Positions 54,677 to 63,510 are shown, numbered from the stretch's first letter. The stretch: DNA of 64,000 bases from Acidobacteriota bacterium (GCA_003225055.1 QIAU01000129.1:17150-81149), one strand, 5' to 3'. Translations and numbers: made by a program. The notes: generated by a model not told the origin, from the sequence alone.

Positions 54677-54805
54677 GAAGCGGCCAGGATCCTGGCAGTA
54701 CGGGTTCAGGTAATGCGAAAATTCGTCAATTCCGTAATTCGAAAATTTAATGCGTCGCTGGTTGGTTTTCTTTCTTTCTCGTGTTAGCCTCTTGCCCAAC
54801 TTTCT

Positions 54806-55132
54806 ATGCCGGAGCAGTCGACTGATAAGCGGGCGCGGCAGCGCGTGGCGGTGCACCTTGCTGTTTCGATCAAATCCAGCGATGGCACTGTCCAGGAAAA
54901 CGCACACACGCGCGACCTGAGCTCGCGAGGCGTTTTTCTGTACACCGATTCCAAGATCGCGGAAGGCGCGCAGCTGGAGATGGTCCTGGTTTTGCCGTCA
55001 GAACTTATGTTTGGCGAAAGACGTTGGGTTTGCTGCCAAGCCTCGGTCATACGTGTGGAAAATAGTCCAGCCCAGGGAAATTTCGGCATAGCCGCCAAGA
55101 TCGACCGCTTCGAAGTGCTGTCGGAAATCTAG
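54806..55132 (+). CDS. PilZ-domain protein
   Basis: A 108-residue stand-alone PilZ domain. The c-di-GMP-binding elements are visible: RARQRVAV (an RxxxR-type motif at residues 9-13) and TRDLSSRGVFL (D/NxSxxG) about 25 residues later, followed by beta-strands ending in FGIAAKIDRFEVL. It is expected to be a cytosolic c-di-GMP effector; the target is unknown. It lies 129 bases after the third receptor gene on the same strand, with a palindrome CCAGGATCCTGG (54684-54695) between them. Confidence 0.8.
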   Translation: MPEQSTDKRARQRVAVHLAVSIKSSDGTVQENAHTRDLSSRGVFLYTDSKIAEGAQLEMVLVLPSELMFGERRWVCCQASVIRVENSPAQGNFGIAAKIDRFEVLSEI

Positions 55133-55385
55133 ATACCGTGGACGACTCACCCAGAGGAAAACTGGAAAAGGCTGCGATCTTGTGCTCGACAGGCAGTTGA
55201 CCCTTAGAGCAAAACCCTTAGATTGCACCGAGTCTTGTGCAGAAATGTCCCTGATTCGTGACTGCTGTCCCTGAGAAAGGCTCAAAAAATAAGCCTTCCC
55301 CAGGCTTGGCAGCAGGTGCCATAAAGCGGCCCTTGAATTGCTATGGTAGCGGCTGTCTGATCTTAAGAATTCAGGCAGGCCCGTC

Positions 55386-55727
55386 ATGTGGATGGAGAAA
55401 TTATCCGATGGAGTGCTCCGTGTGCTGACCCCGCTCGGACCGCGCTACATCAGACTGACTTTTTGGCAGCGTCTTTACTTGATGTGGATCTTTCGGCACT
55501 TCGACGCTTTGCCGCAGCAGGTCCTTAGCGGTAGACAGCAGAACCTGATCGATAGTCTGTGCGCTTCGCATGGCTTCATCGTTCTGCGGCAGGGGAACGA
55601 GGCTCCGATCATTGGAACGGTAGAGCGCAGACCGCCCATCCTGGTCGACGAAACCCCGCTTCGCAGGAAGGGGACAGCGGGAGTCACCGAATCGGCACAC
55701 ACCTCGTTAGCGGATCAGAAGGGATAG
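55386..55727 (+). CDS. Small hypothetical protein
   Basis: A 113-residue protein: MWMEKLSDGVLRVLTPLGPR, then an amphipathic/aromatic stretch (IRLTFWQRLYLMWIFRHFDA) and a C-terminal basic part. I recognise no named family; the combination of an IRLTFWQRLYLMWIFRHF core and a QQNLIDSLC segment looks like a genuine protein rather than noise. Weak AGGCAGG lies ahead of the ATG. Function unknown. Confidence 0.6.
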   Translation: MWMEKLSDGVLRVLTPLGPRYIRLTFWQRLYLMWIFRHFDALPQQVLSGRQQNLIDSLCASHGFIVLRQGNEAPIIGTVERRPPILVDETPLRRKGTAGVTESAHTSLADQKG

Positions 55728-55848
55728 TAGTAGACACCAGCACTCTCTCTCGCCACCCGTGCTTCGCGGGACATCCCCGGTCTCGAGAGTTTTGACGAGG
55801 AGAAAGTGTCTTCGACAGAGCCGATGTCCTGCGCTGCCGCCGCCCGGG

Positions 55849-55876
55849 TTGCGACGTCAGCGAACCCTACGATAAT
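55849..55876 (+). promoter_or_regulatory. Probable promoter of the tRNA-Lys gene
   Basis: TTGCGA (55849-55854) and GATAAT (55871-55876) with a 16-base spacer; the mature tRNA begins about 90 bases beyond the predicted start site. It is the best candidate in the 250-base stretch between the preceding gene and the tRNA. Confidence 0.4.
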
Positions 55877-55974
55877 ATCAGTATTGTACCTAATTTCGCG
55901 GGCAGAACTGTCTGGTTCTGTCTGGTGGTGAGATTGCAAACCATCCGAGAAGCCTTCGTCGTAAGTTCCAAGAA

Positions 55975-56050
<76 letters not shown>

Positions 56051-56306
56051 TTCTTTTCAGTGATTTACGCACAACCAAGCCCGCACGGAAGCACTTGTCG
56101 GCAGTAGCAAAAAGCCCGTATTAGCGCATATGGGCTCGAAGCGTACGGCACACTTACGGCACACCTCGCTGGGGTGAACCCTTCGTTGAGACAAACTAAA
56201 TTGGCACACTCGCAATCCATGTTGGCATCCCTCCATGCGCAGTCCACTTCGCCCTTTATGCGAGATGAGCCAGGAAAAGGAAACGCGCGCGTCCGGGGAA
56301 AAGATC
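56051..56306. other. Short unassigned stretch between tRNA and IS
   Basis: Open frames exist on the minus strand but none resembles a known protein, and none continues the interrupted transposase. Nothing else is seen. Confidence 0.4.
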
Positions 56307-57662
56307 CTGTCATTGCCGAAAATCCCATCTGCATATATCGAACTTTCTCCGAGGAGAAACTGATCGAGGCTACCTCGAAGCAGCGAAGCCACTGTGTTCT
56401 GAATCGCAAATCCGCGGGCGCAAGTGAGGAGTTTGTAGACACGAAGAACTTCGGTCTCGGTGCGAAGAGTGTGCCTTGGGCTCACAAGACCCTGAGAGGA
56501 GGCTGTATTCGCAGAAGCAAAACCAAACTTCGGCGCCATCGGCTTGCGAGGACCACCTAAGCGACGTGGCGCTGGTATCGGTGGTGAAGTCCTCCGACCT
56601 GAGGAATCACTACGACGCGCCCCTGTTCCGGCTTTTCAACTATTCTCGACTCCGGGGCGTCCTTGGCTAGGGCTAGGTGAGTTCGGGAGCGGTGGTAGTA
56701 GGCAAAATAACTTTGCAGAATTCGGCGCAATGAGCGGCGATTCCATACGATCACATGGTCCAAACATTCGCGGCGAATGGAACCGATCAGCCGTTCCACG
56801 TAGGGATTCTGCCAGGGCACTCGGGGCGCGCTCCTCACTTCTTCCGTCCCCATGCCTTTCGTCATGACCGAGAAGTCTTGACCGTAGATCGCATCTCGAT
56901 CGCGCCCCAGATATCTGGGTACTTGGTCCCAGGGAAACGCCTCCCGCATCTGCTGCATGGTCCACTCCTGGGTGGGGTGTTCGGTCACCTGGAAGTGCAC
57001 TACACGCCGTCGCTCATGCGACAGGACGACGAAGACAAACAGCACCCGAAAGGTTGCGGTGGGAACCGTGAAAAAGTCGATCGAGGCCATCTGCCCTACA
57101 TGATTCCGCAGGAAGGTTCGCCAAGTCTGGGAGGGCGGTCTTCGGCTTCGCAGCAGATATTTGGCGACCGTCGATTGCGCGACCTCGATTCCCAACTTGA
57201 GCAATTCTCCGTGAATGCGGGGTGCTCCCCACAAGGGGTTGGCTTGGCTCATGTTCCGAATCAGATCGCGAATCTCCCGACTCACCTCGGGTCTTCCAGG
57301 AGCACGCCGCGATTTCCGTGCCCAGTACCAAACGAAAGCTCGGCGCTGCCAGCGGAGGACAGTGTCAGGCTGAACCATCTGCAGACATCGCCGCCAGCCG
57401 GACCAGAATCGATACAACACAACCCACAACAGCCGGTCGCCGTGGTGGAGGCGCAAGTGACGCGGGGAGTTCTTTTGGAAAACCGTCAGTTGGTGACGAA
57501 GGGCGAGGATCTCCGTCTGCAAGGCCGCACGGGTTTGGAAACTGGAGGCTACCAAAGCGAAAAGGGCAACGAAAACAGAGCTCATCGTGGTCGCTACCAT
57601 GATCTCACGAACGATCGGAACCTCTGTCTTTTCAGATTGGACGGAGTTTTCGGAAACCACAG
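56307..57662 (-). mobile_element. Insertion sequence with rve-type transposase, copy A
   Basis: The element is bounded by imperfect terminal inverted repeats: the left end begins CTGTCATTGCCGAAAAT and the right end finishes AGTTTTCGGAAACCACAG. It is flanked on both sides by GATC (56303-56306 and 57663-57666), a probable 4-bp target duplication. It carries one transposase gene on the minus strand and is inserted in the C-terminal coding part of another transposase gene. A related element with matching ends is at 61411-62720. Confidence 0.7.
56557..57600 (-). CDS. DDE transposase with integrase core (IS481/IS3-like)
   Basis: A 347-residue transposase, apparently intact. HTH-like N-terminal part (ALQTEILALRHQLTVFQ, then WGAPRIHGELLKLGIEVAQS) and an rve integrase core with catalytic Asp in ASIDFFTVPT, Asp in GRDRDAIYGQDF and Glu in YVERLIGSIRRE. 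The YHRSRTHLALAKDAPESR tail is typical. The ATG at MVATTMSSVF is chosen; an upstream frame extension overlaps the IS terminal repeat. Family assignment to IS481 rather than IS3 is tentative. Confidence 0.85.
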   Translation of the reverse strand: MVATTMSSVFVALFALVASSFQTRAALQTEILALRHQLTVFQKNSPRHLRLHHGDRLLWVVLYRFWSGWRRCLQMVQPDTVLRWQRRAFVWYWARKSRRAPGRPEVSREIRDLIRNMSQANPLWGAPRIHGELLKLGIEVAQSTVAKYLLRSRRPPSQTWRTFLRNHVGQMASIDFFTVPTATFRVLFVFVVLSHERRRVVHFQVTEHPTQEWTMQQMREAFPWDQVPRYLGRDRDAIYGQDFSVMTKGMGTEEVRSAPRVPWQNPYVERLIGSIRRECLDHVIVWNRRSLRRILQSYFAYYHRSRTHLALAKDAPESRIVEKPEQGRVVVIPQVGGLHHRYQRHVA

Positions 57663-58502
57663 GATCACATGATCGAGGCACTCACGCCGAATGGAACCAA
57701 TCGCCCGCTCGACATAGGCTCGCTGCCAAGGCGAGCGCGGCGTGGACAGCACTTCCTGGATTCCCATGTCTCGCACCTGTTCTCGGAAGTCCTGGCCGAA
57801 GATCGCATCGCGATCGCGCAGCAGGTAACGCGGGAGCTGGTCAAATGGAAAAGCCTCCCGCAGTTGCTGCCCGGTCCACTCGGCGGTGGGGTTTGCGGTC
57901 ACGTTGAAATGCAGAATGCGACGACGATCATGGGCCAATACCAGAAACACGTAAAGAACCTGGAAACGGAGGATGGGTACGGTGAAGAAGTCGATGGAGA
58001 CCAGCTGCTGGGCATGATTCTCCAGGAATGTGCGCCAGGTCTGCGACGGTGGTTTGCGGCCGCGCATCATGTATTTGCTGACACTGGTCTCCCCGATGTC
58101 GATGCCGAGTTTCAGCAGCTCGCCGTGGATGCGGGGTGCACCCCACCCGGGATTCTCCCGGCACATCTTGCGGATCAGATCTCGGATCTCGCGCGCAACG
58201 ACTGGTCGTCCGGCTCGCCCGCGCCGCACCTTCCAGGTCCAAAACAGACGAAACCCCTTGCGATGCCAGGCCACGACCGTGTCGGGCTTGACGATGGCCA
58301 GCGTCGAGCGCCAGTCGCGCCAGATACGGGAGAGCCCGACCCACAATAGACGGTCCAGCGGAGTCAACTGGCGCCGTTTTCTCGCCGACCGCAATAGCAC
58401 ACCGATTTGGTGGCGCAGAGCCAGGTTTTCCAGCTGGAGGGCAGCGCGTGAGCGGAAGATCGAACCCAGAGCGGCGAGGAGTCTCATCACAGAAATGAAC
58501 AT
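57663..58502 (-). pseudogene. Transposase gene interrupted by IS copy A
   Basis: The first 280 residues of a related but diverged rve transposase (MFISVMRLLAALGSIFRSRA; VSIDFFTVP, RDRDAIFGQDF, VERAIGSIRRECLDHVI). Coding stops being native exactly where the neighbouring IS begins; the last residues read are IS terminal sequence. The remaining 60 or so C-terminal residues are not recognised on the other side of the insertion, so that part is deleted or scrambled. The DDE residues are present but the protein is truncated. Confidence 0.8.
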
Positions 58503-59013
58503 CGTAGGAGAGAATTATGAAAGAAGTATAATTCCCGTCCGCTCAGACACTTCGGGGTTTTCGACAGGCACAATACGTGCGGAGGGGCGAAGTGACGGAG
58601 TGCGCACCACCACCAATGCATTGGCGCCCGAGTTCTCGTGCAGCCGATTGACGGTCCACCGCCCCACCGCTCGTGATAATCGCGACACACCTATCCGCTT
58701 CAGGCTCGGTCAAGTCGCTCGGAGCCAAATTGGTAACCGTGTAGGGCCCGCAAGGAGCTGGGCTTAAATGCACCGTCGGACTTGTTCCCGCTGATAATCG
58801 CGATTCCTCGATTCCTCGACACGCAACGTCCCGCGGTTTGCGTAACGATATTCAAATAGCAGAGTATCTCTGTCCCCGTCAGCATCGAAGTCGGTTCCGG
58901 TGGCTGTCGATGTCCTGCCAGCCAATTCCTTGCGGTTTCGTCCTCGATCATCCTAGGCTTCAGCCTAACCTAATGCCAGCAAATGGCTAATTTTCAATGT
59001 ATTACAACTATAC
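58503..59013. other. Intergenic stretch with possible gene remnants
   Basis: About 500 bases with no intact gene. The right end of the interrupted IS may lie near 58567 (GGGGTTTTCGACAG). Minus-strand reading at about 58560-58745 gives VTNLAPSDLTEPEADRCVAI followed by ITSGGAVDRQSAAREL, which has the feel of a degenerate small acetyltransferase-like N-terminus, but I cannot support a family. Confidence 0.3.
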
Positions 59014-59064
59014 GTAAAATATTTTACAAGAATGCTTGACATGGAATGTAAAATATTTTACATT
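59014..59064 (+). promoter_or_regulatory. Promoter with two identical palindromic operators
   Basis: GTAAAATATTTTAC, a perfect 14-bp palindrome, occurs at 59014-59027 and 59048-59061 (34 bp apart). TTGACA (59036-59041) is the -35; 17 bases later TACATT (59059-59064) is the -10. One operator lies just upstream of the -35, the other fills most of the spacer and overlaps the -10. This is the classic layout for autorepression by a dimeric HTH antitoxin or regulator, most likely the second gene of the operon. Confidence 0.8.
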
Positions 59065-59096
59065 GACTAGCGTGAGAGTTGATCAGGAGCACGAGG

Positions 59097-59429
59097 ATGA
59101 AGAAGAAAGGACCGGGGCATCGACCGGGCAGAAGGCTCCGGATCATAAAGACATTGATTTCATCGAGACAATATAACTACTCGAAGAAAGTGCAACTCTT
59201 CATTGAAGAAGGTGATTTTCAACCAGAGGACATGGAGCATTGCGTTCTGAGCGCAGACGCAATTCACAAGGTGGAACCGGATGAGTTGTGCACTGCGGTT
59301 GATGGTTGCAAATACACAATTCTCGGAGTTGACGGGCAAGGATTTCCTTTTTACACCTGCGGCAAATTAATTCGGGACGCTGACTCCCAAACGCTCTACT
59401 TCTTCATAACTGCTCATGAACAACAGTAA
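59097..59429 (+). CDS. DUF4258-like protein, putative toxin of a three-gene module
   Basis: A 110-residue protein with a basic N-terminus (MKKKGPGHRPGRRLRIIKTL) and a DUF4258-like core: VQLFIEEGDFQPEDMEHCVL, ...VDGCKYTILGVDGQGFPFYT and TLYFFITAHEQ. DUF4258 folds like RelE/MqsR mRNA interferases and is often paired with MqsA-like regulators, so a ribonuclease-toxin role is plausible, but catalytic residues are not established here. The ATG directly follows GAGCACGAGG. First gene of an operon; the next starts 25 bases after its stop. Confidence 0.65.
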   Translation: MKKKGPGHRPGRRLRIIKTLISSRQYNYSKKVQLFIEEGDFQPEDMEHCVLSADAIHKVEPDELCTAVDGCKYTILGVDGQGFPFYTCGKLIRDADSQTLYFFITAHEQQ

Positions 59430-59454
59430 GAAATTCGATAAAGGGAGAACCGCT

Positions 59455-60318
59455 ATGCCGAGGGTTGCATTTGGCTACAAATGCCAGGAGTGTGGCCAGG
59501 GCGCAGTTCTGGAAAAGATTTTTCCTGAGTACAAAACGAAAGTGAAGGGCTATCCACTCGTCGTGGAGAATGCCCGAATTGGAGTGTGTGACCGTTGTGG
59601 CGCAGAACACTTCGATCCGAATGAGACAGTGCGATGGAGAGCTTTGTTGCAAGAAAAGCAATCGGAGTTCTATCTGCGACCAGACGATATCAAACATCTT
59701 CGTAAAGAGTTAGGGCTCCCCATGGAACAGTTCGCCGCTCTTCTCGGATGCACACGCCAATCGCTGTACAACTGGGAGCGGTCTGATCGCACCGTGCCTC
59801 AGTCGCGCATGGCTGACTTGTTTATGCGTTTGATTCGAGAGTCACGTTCTCTCGGCCAAATTGATGTTCTCGGTTATCTAACCGCTCAAGCGGAAAAGGC
59901 GGGATTCCATCTGGCTATTTCATCCAAGGCCAAGCCAACTGCCCCGATTCTCGCGTTTGCTCGCAAGATTCCTCTTAGCAAGCTATCGACTCAAGTCCAT
60001 CATACTTTGTCGCTTGCTGCCGACACAGAATCTCAGCAGGAAGCAGTCGCTTTGGTTACGGAGGACAACAACGCTATCGCAACGCTTTCCTACGATTACC
60101 AGGACGCCAAATTGATCCTTCTGTTCTTGCACGCCGTTCCGTTCGTAGAGTTCGACGCTGAAATACGGTTCAAGGACGGAAAGCAGACTACCGGCGAGCA
60201 CGCAACTATAAAAAATCAGGAAGCGACAGTGCTCACGAAGACGACTCATACGGAAGAAGATGTCGCTCAAATTCGATTGTTACCCCAAGAGCTTTTGTCA
60301 ACTTCGGAAAGCAAATGA
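59455..60318 (+). CDS. MqsA-like zinc-ribbon and XRE-HTH regulator with extra C-terminal domain
   Basis: A 287-residue protein. N-terminal zinc knuckles CQECG (residues 10-14) and CDRCG (about 43-47), a linker, an XRE-type HTH (LRKELGLPMEQFAALLGCTR and QSLYNWERSDRTVPQSRMAD), the MqsA plan. After residue about 150 comes a further 130-residue domain of unknown type with beta-strand-like segments (ATLSYDYQDAKLILLFLHAV). MqsA proteins are about 130 residues, so this tail is unusual. The ATG has AAAGGGAGA upstream and is preferred over one 39 bases earlier that would overlap gene one. The stop overlaps the protease ATG (ATGA). It is the likely repressor binding the two palindromes. Confidence 0.75.
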   Translation: MPRVAFGYKCQECGQGAVLEKIFPEYKTKVKGYPLVVENARIGVCDRCGAEHFDPNETVRWRALLQEKQSEFYLRPDDIKHLRKELGLPMEQFAALLGCTRQSLYNWERSDRTVPQSRMADLFMRLIRESRSLGQIDVLGYLTAQAEKAGFHLAISSKAKPTAPILAFARKIPLSKLSTQVHHTLSLAADTESQQEAVALVTEDNNAIATLSYDYQDAKLILLFLHAVPFVEFDAEIRFKDGKQTTGEHATIKNQEATVLTKTTHTEEDVAQIRLLPQELLSTSESK

Positions 60319-61475
60319 ATACTCAACTCAGCGCGATAGCCGGTAAGCTTAATGCCTACCGTCTTTCTGCGGCATTATCCCAAAAACCGACGCAAATAAT
60401 TAAGGAAGTATATAAGGGAATTTTTCAGGCCGACTTTTACAAGAGCATCTGGGACGAACCGGTTTTGCTTGCTCTTCAGGAATTCGTTGATCGCGATCCG
60501 CCGAATCAAGAGGTCTACAGTGCAGAACTCGCGTTTATAAAGAATCGCACTGCCCAGGTCGTTGCCATAAATGATCTCTTTGCGGCTTTCCTCTTTCTCA
60601 CTCGGGAGGACTTGACGACAGTCGGAGCGCGCATTCCGGACCAGCCCAAAGCCTCTCAAGCCCTTGCCCTTTTGCAGGCGAACGGCTGTTTGGACAAGAT
60701 CAGGCGTTCAAGTTCCCAGCCAAGGGAAAAGCTTGCGGCCTTCGTAGATGAACTACGAAAGCAGGTCCCCTCAATATCGGAGATGCTGACCTCATGTTTC
60801 GACGCACTCTGCGCCCGTCAAGAACTGGGCACTGTCAAGTGCCTATTGATAACCCAGCCCCATCGGACTGGAGTCGTCCTGCCAGTGCGAACAATGTTGC
60901 AGCCCGGTTCGGGTGAAGTTAAGACAGTCGTCACGACACAAGAAACCTTTTTGTCAGCAGTTGTCCGAGCGCGTGGAGCCCTCCAGAGCCGAGGCTGGCT
61001 CGGTACCGACCAGGACATCATCTTCAGCGCTGACCAAACTGATGCAACGTATTCCGGCAGCTCCATTACAGTCGGTGCTGCGATGGCAATGTACAGCAGT
61101 GGTAGGAAATGGCAATTCGACCCATACACAGCATTTACAGGTGACATCGATATCAGGGACAACCAGTGGCGCATCCTTCGCGTGGAAGGTATCCCGGAAA
61201 AGCTTTCTGCTGCTCGACATGCCGGCATACGACGGGTCGTCTTACCCCGTCAAAACCAGACCGACGTCCCACCAGACTGCACAGGATTACAACTTGTCCT
61301 TGTTGACGACATCAAAGAATTACTCAGCAACTTGACCCTTTCGCAGGACGCCGCTCCCGCGGATACGGTACAACAGCGAAAAATCGCTCTAATGCACGCC
61401 CATTGCTCGGCTGTCATTACCGAAAACTCTGTCCGCTCTGATTGGAAAACTGATCTCGGATCGAGGCCAGCTTGA
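60315..61475 (+). CDS. Stand-alone Lon-type (S16) protease-like protein, C-terminus replaced by IS
   Basis: A 386-residue protein with no AAA+ motor. The N-terminal 190 residues are unrecognised. The C-terminal part (about 200-345) resembles the Lon proteolytic domain: SGSSITVGAAMAMYSSGRKW (Ser-containing active-site loop), then FTGDIDIRDNQW, VEGIPEKLSAARHAGIRRVV, and LPRQNQTDVP with LVLVDDIKELL. Ser250 and Lys296 are the candidate catalytic dyad, 46 apart (43 in E. coli Lon), and Ser250 keeps the Lon spacing to the TG motif. Translation is coupled to the regulator gene. From residue 366 on, the frame runs into the terminal repeat of the neighbouring IS, so the last 21 residues are foreign. 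Proteolytic activity is inferred. Confidence 0.7.
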   Translation: MNTQLSAIAGKLNAYRLSAALSQKPTQIIKEVYKGIFQADFYKSIWDEPVLLALQEFVDRDPPNQEVYSAELAFIKNRTAQVVAINDLFAAFLFLTREDLTTVGARIPDQPKASQALALLQANGCLDKIRRSSSQPREKLAAFVDELRKQVPSISEMLTSCFDALCARQELGTVKCLLITQPHRTGVVLPVRTMLQPGSGEVKTVVTTQETFLSAVVRARGALQSRGWLGTDQDIIFSADQTDATYSGSSITVGAAMAMYSSGRKWQFDPYTAFTGDIDIRDNQWRILRVEGIPEKLSAARHAGIRRVVLPRQNQTDVPPDCTGLQLVLVDDIKELLSNLTLSQDAAPADTVQQRKIALMHAHCSAVITENSVRSDWKTDLGSRPA

Positions 61476-62720
61476 AAGGGCGAAGCAACTCTGGCCCTAA
61501 TCCCAAATCGGCGAGTGCAAGTGAGGAGGTGTCGCCGGCAGGAAATGCGGTGTTGGGCCGCGAGAGTTTGCTTTGGCTGAGACCCGAACGGGAAGCTAAA
61601 ATTCGTCTGGGGACAACTATGCCGCTTGGCGCTGGTATCGGTGGTGAAGTCCTCCGACCTGAGGAATCACGGCGATGCGCCCGTGCTGCGGCTTCTCCAC
61701 GGCTCTCGACTCAGGGGCGTCTTTGGCCAGGGCGAGGTGAGTTCGGGAGCGCTGGTAGTAGGCAAAGTAACTTTGCAAAATGCGGCACAAGGATCCTTGA
61801 TTCCACACGATCACATGGTCCAAACATTCGCGGCGAATGGAACCGATCAGCCGCTCCACATAGGGATTTTGCCAAGGGGATCGCGGCGCAGTGAGCACTT
61901 TCTCCATTCCCATGTCTCGGGTCAAGTCGGCGAAGTCTCGTCCGTAGATGGCATCTCGATCACGCAGCACGTATCGTGGCGCGTCGTCCCAGGGAAACGC
62001 TTCCCGCATCTGCTGCAGGGCCCAGTCCTCGGTGGGGTGTTCCGTCACCCCGAAGTGCACCACCCGGCGTCGCTCATGCGAGAGGACTACCAGGACGAAC
62101 AGGACCCGGAAGGTCGCCGTCGGCACCGTGAAAAAATCGATGGCTGCCGTCTGCGCCAGATGATTGGTCAGGAAAGTTCGCCAGGTTTGCGAAGGCGGTT
62201 TGCGGGGCCGTAGCAAATATCGGGCCACTGTAGATTGCGCCACTGCAATTCCCAACTTCAGCAGTTCTCCGTGAATCCGCGGCGCACCCCACAAGGGATT
62301 AGCTTGTTGCATGCGCCGAATGAGATCACGAATGTTTGCCGCTATTTCCGGTCTTCCAAGAAGGCGTCGCGATTTTCTGGTCCAATGCCAGGCGAAAGCT
62401 CTGCGGTGCCAGCGGGACCGTGTCGGGTTGAACCAGGTGCAGACATCGCCGCCAACCGGACCAGACTCGCAACAACACAATCCACAAGAGGCGGTCGCCG
62501 TGGTGGAGGCGCAAGCGGCGCGGCACGTTGTTTTGGAAAACCGCAAGCTGGTGACGAAGGGCGAGGATCTCCGCCTGCAGGGCGGCGCGGGACCGAAAAC
62601 TGGAGGCCACAAAAGCGAAAAGGGCGAGGGAAAGAGAGCTCATCGTGGGAGCCACCATGATCTCACAAATGATTAGAACCTCTGCGTTTTCAGGCCGGAC
62701 GGAGTTTTCGGAAACGACAG
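61411..62720 (-). mobile_element. Insertion sequence, copy B (frameshifted)
   Basis: Left end CTGTCATTACCGAAAACTCT (61411-61430) and right end AGTTTTCGGAAACGACAG (to 62720) are inverted repeats matching about 21 of 24 bases and are the same type as the ends of copy A. No target duplication is evident (CTCGG left, CACAA right). The insertion removed the natural 3' end of the Lon-like gene; joining the flanks would give the codons for AQFKLTR and a stop. Confidence 0.7.
61617..62658 (-). pseudogene. Frameshifted transposase of IS copy B
   Basis: Closely related to the transposase of copy A. The N-terminal part (MVAPTMSSLSLALFAFVASS to LVQPDTV) is in one frame; the rest (RWHRRAFAWHWTRKSRRLLG, AAIDFFTVPT, RDRDAIYGRDF, YVERLIGSIRRE) is in another. 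Compared with copy A, two bases are missing (or one extra) near 62417. The element therefore probably cannot move by itself, but could be mobilised by copy A's enzyme. Confidence 0.8.
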
Positions 62721-62775
62721 CACAATTCAAACTGACCCGCTAGCGAAAATTGACGGGGAGTTAGGCTCAGGGGTC

Positions 62776-63093
62776 TCAGCCTGCTTTGGCGTCAGCAATC
62801 CGAATAATCAACCTCTTGCCAAGGGCTTTGGCAGCGCGGGTAATCGTGTCAAGAGAAACGGCAATATTCTGCGGATCTAGCAGACGGTCAAGCTGAGATC
62901 GGCTCGTATTAAGCTCTTTTGCGAGTGCCTGTTTTGTTTTCTTGTTTTTCCGCATAGCTTCTGCAAGCTGCCACGAGATCACACGCTTGACCGCAACCGC
63001 CTCGACCTCCTCTCGGATGCCTTCTTCTTCCAAGAAACTGTCAAAAGTCGAACCAGTATGCTCGACTACGCCATTCTTTTTCTTTGTCTTCAT
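62776..63093 (-). CDS. HigA-like XRE antitoxin
   Basis: A 105-residue protein with a HTH of the HigA/XRE type (SWQLAEAMRKNKKTKQALAK followed by ELNTSRSQLDRLLDP and AVSLDTITRAAKALGKRL). It overlaps the toxin gene by four bases (ATGA) and is downstream of it, the order typical of higBA modules. It should neutralise the partner toxin and repress the shared promoter. Confidence 0.85.
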   Translation of the reverse strand: MKTKKKNGVVEHTGSTFDSFLEEEGIREEVEAVAVKRVISWQLAEAMRKNKKTKQALAKELNTSRSQLDRLLDPQNIAVSLDTITRAAKALGKRLIIRIADAKAG

Positions 63094-63503
63094 TGCGACC
63101 TCTCATGTTTCTTCTTGTTCCGCCGCGCCAACTCCAAATCTTCTTCAGGCGTCTTCTGGGTCTTCTTGATGAACCCATGTAAGAGCACCATTCGGCCATT
63201 CTTGTCGAAATAGAACAGCACGCGCGCAATCCGGTTTTGGGCCAGGTTTGACCGCACTTCGTAAATGCCACCGCCTACAGAGCGGCATACCGGCATTCCC
63301 ACCGGCCACCCAAACTCGACTGTCTTGATGTCTTCGCCGATTCGCTTGCGATCCTCACGGTAAGACAGGCTTTTCAGCCACTCCCGAACCGGCTCACCGC
63401 CAGCCTCAGTCCGATAGAAGACGGCTTGGACTCGTTTGCCTTGTCTGAGGCTGGCTTCCTCTCCACCCTCATGGGCTTGGGGTTGCTTGCGCTTGTCCGC
63501 CAC
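63090..63503 (-). CDS. HigB/Gp49-like toxin of the RelE superfamily
   Basis: A 137-residue protein: VQAVFYRTEAGGEPVREWLK, then EDIKTVEFGWPVGMPVCRSV and GGGIYEVRSNLAQNRIARVL with YFDKNGRMVLLHGFIKKTQK and TPEEDLELARRNKKKH. This is the phage-derived Gp49-like HigB family of ribosome-dependent mRNA interferases. I place the start at the GTG giving MADKRKQPQ because a TACAAT -10 box lies about 8 bases upstream, suggesting a leaderless transcript; a GTG at 63518 lies inside that box. Located beside IS copy B and a receptor fragment, a typical accessory position. Confidence 0.8.
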   Translation of the reverse strand: MADKRKQPQAHEGGEEASLRQGKRVQAVFYRTEAGGEPVREWLKSLSYREDRKRIGEDIKTVEFGWPVGMPVCRSVGGGIYEVRSNLAQNRIARVLFYFDKNGRMVLLHGFIKKTQKTPEEDLELARRNKKKHERSQ

Positions 63504-63510
63504 AAGTAAT

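Noticed and set aside
56057..56539. Minus-strand frames after the tRNA as an integrase
   Set aside because: A tRNA-proximal integrase would be expected, but no R-HxxR-Y pattern or other tyrosine recombinase feature is present, and part of the frame lies within the IS.
57669..58349. Plus-strand 226-codon frame opposite the transposase
   Set aside because: Antisense shadow of the transposase reading; the real DDE motifs are on the minus strand.
62721..62775. Second IS end (IS21-like AATTCAAACTGACCC)
   Set aside because: The string recalls ends of some IS21 elements, but no matching partner end or istAB genes are present in the window.
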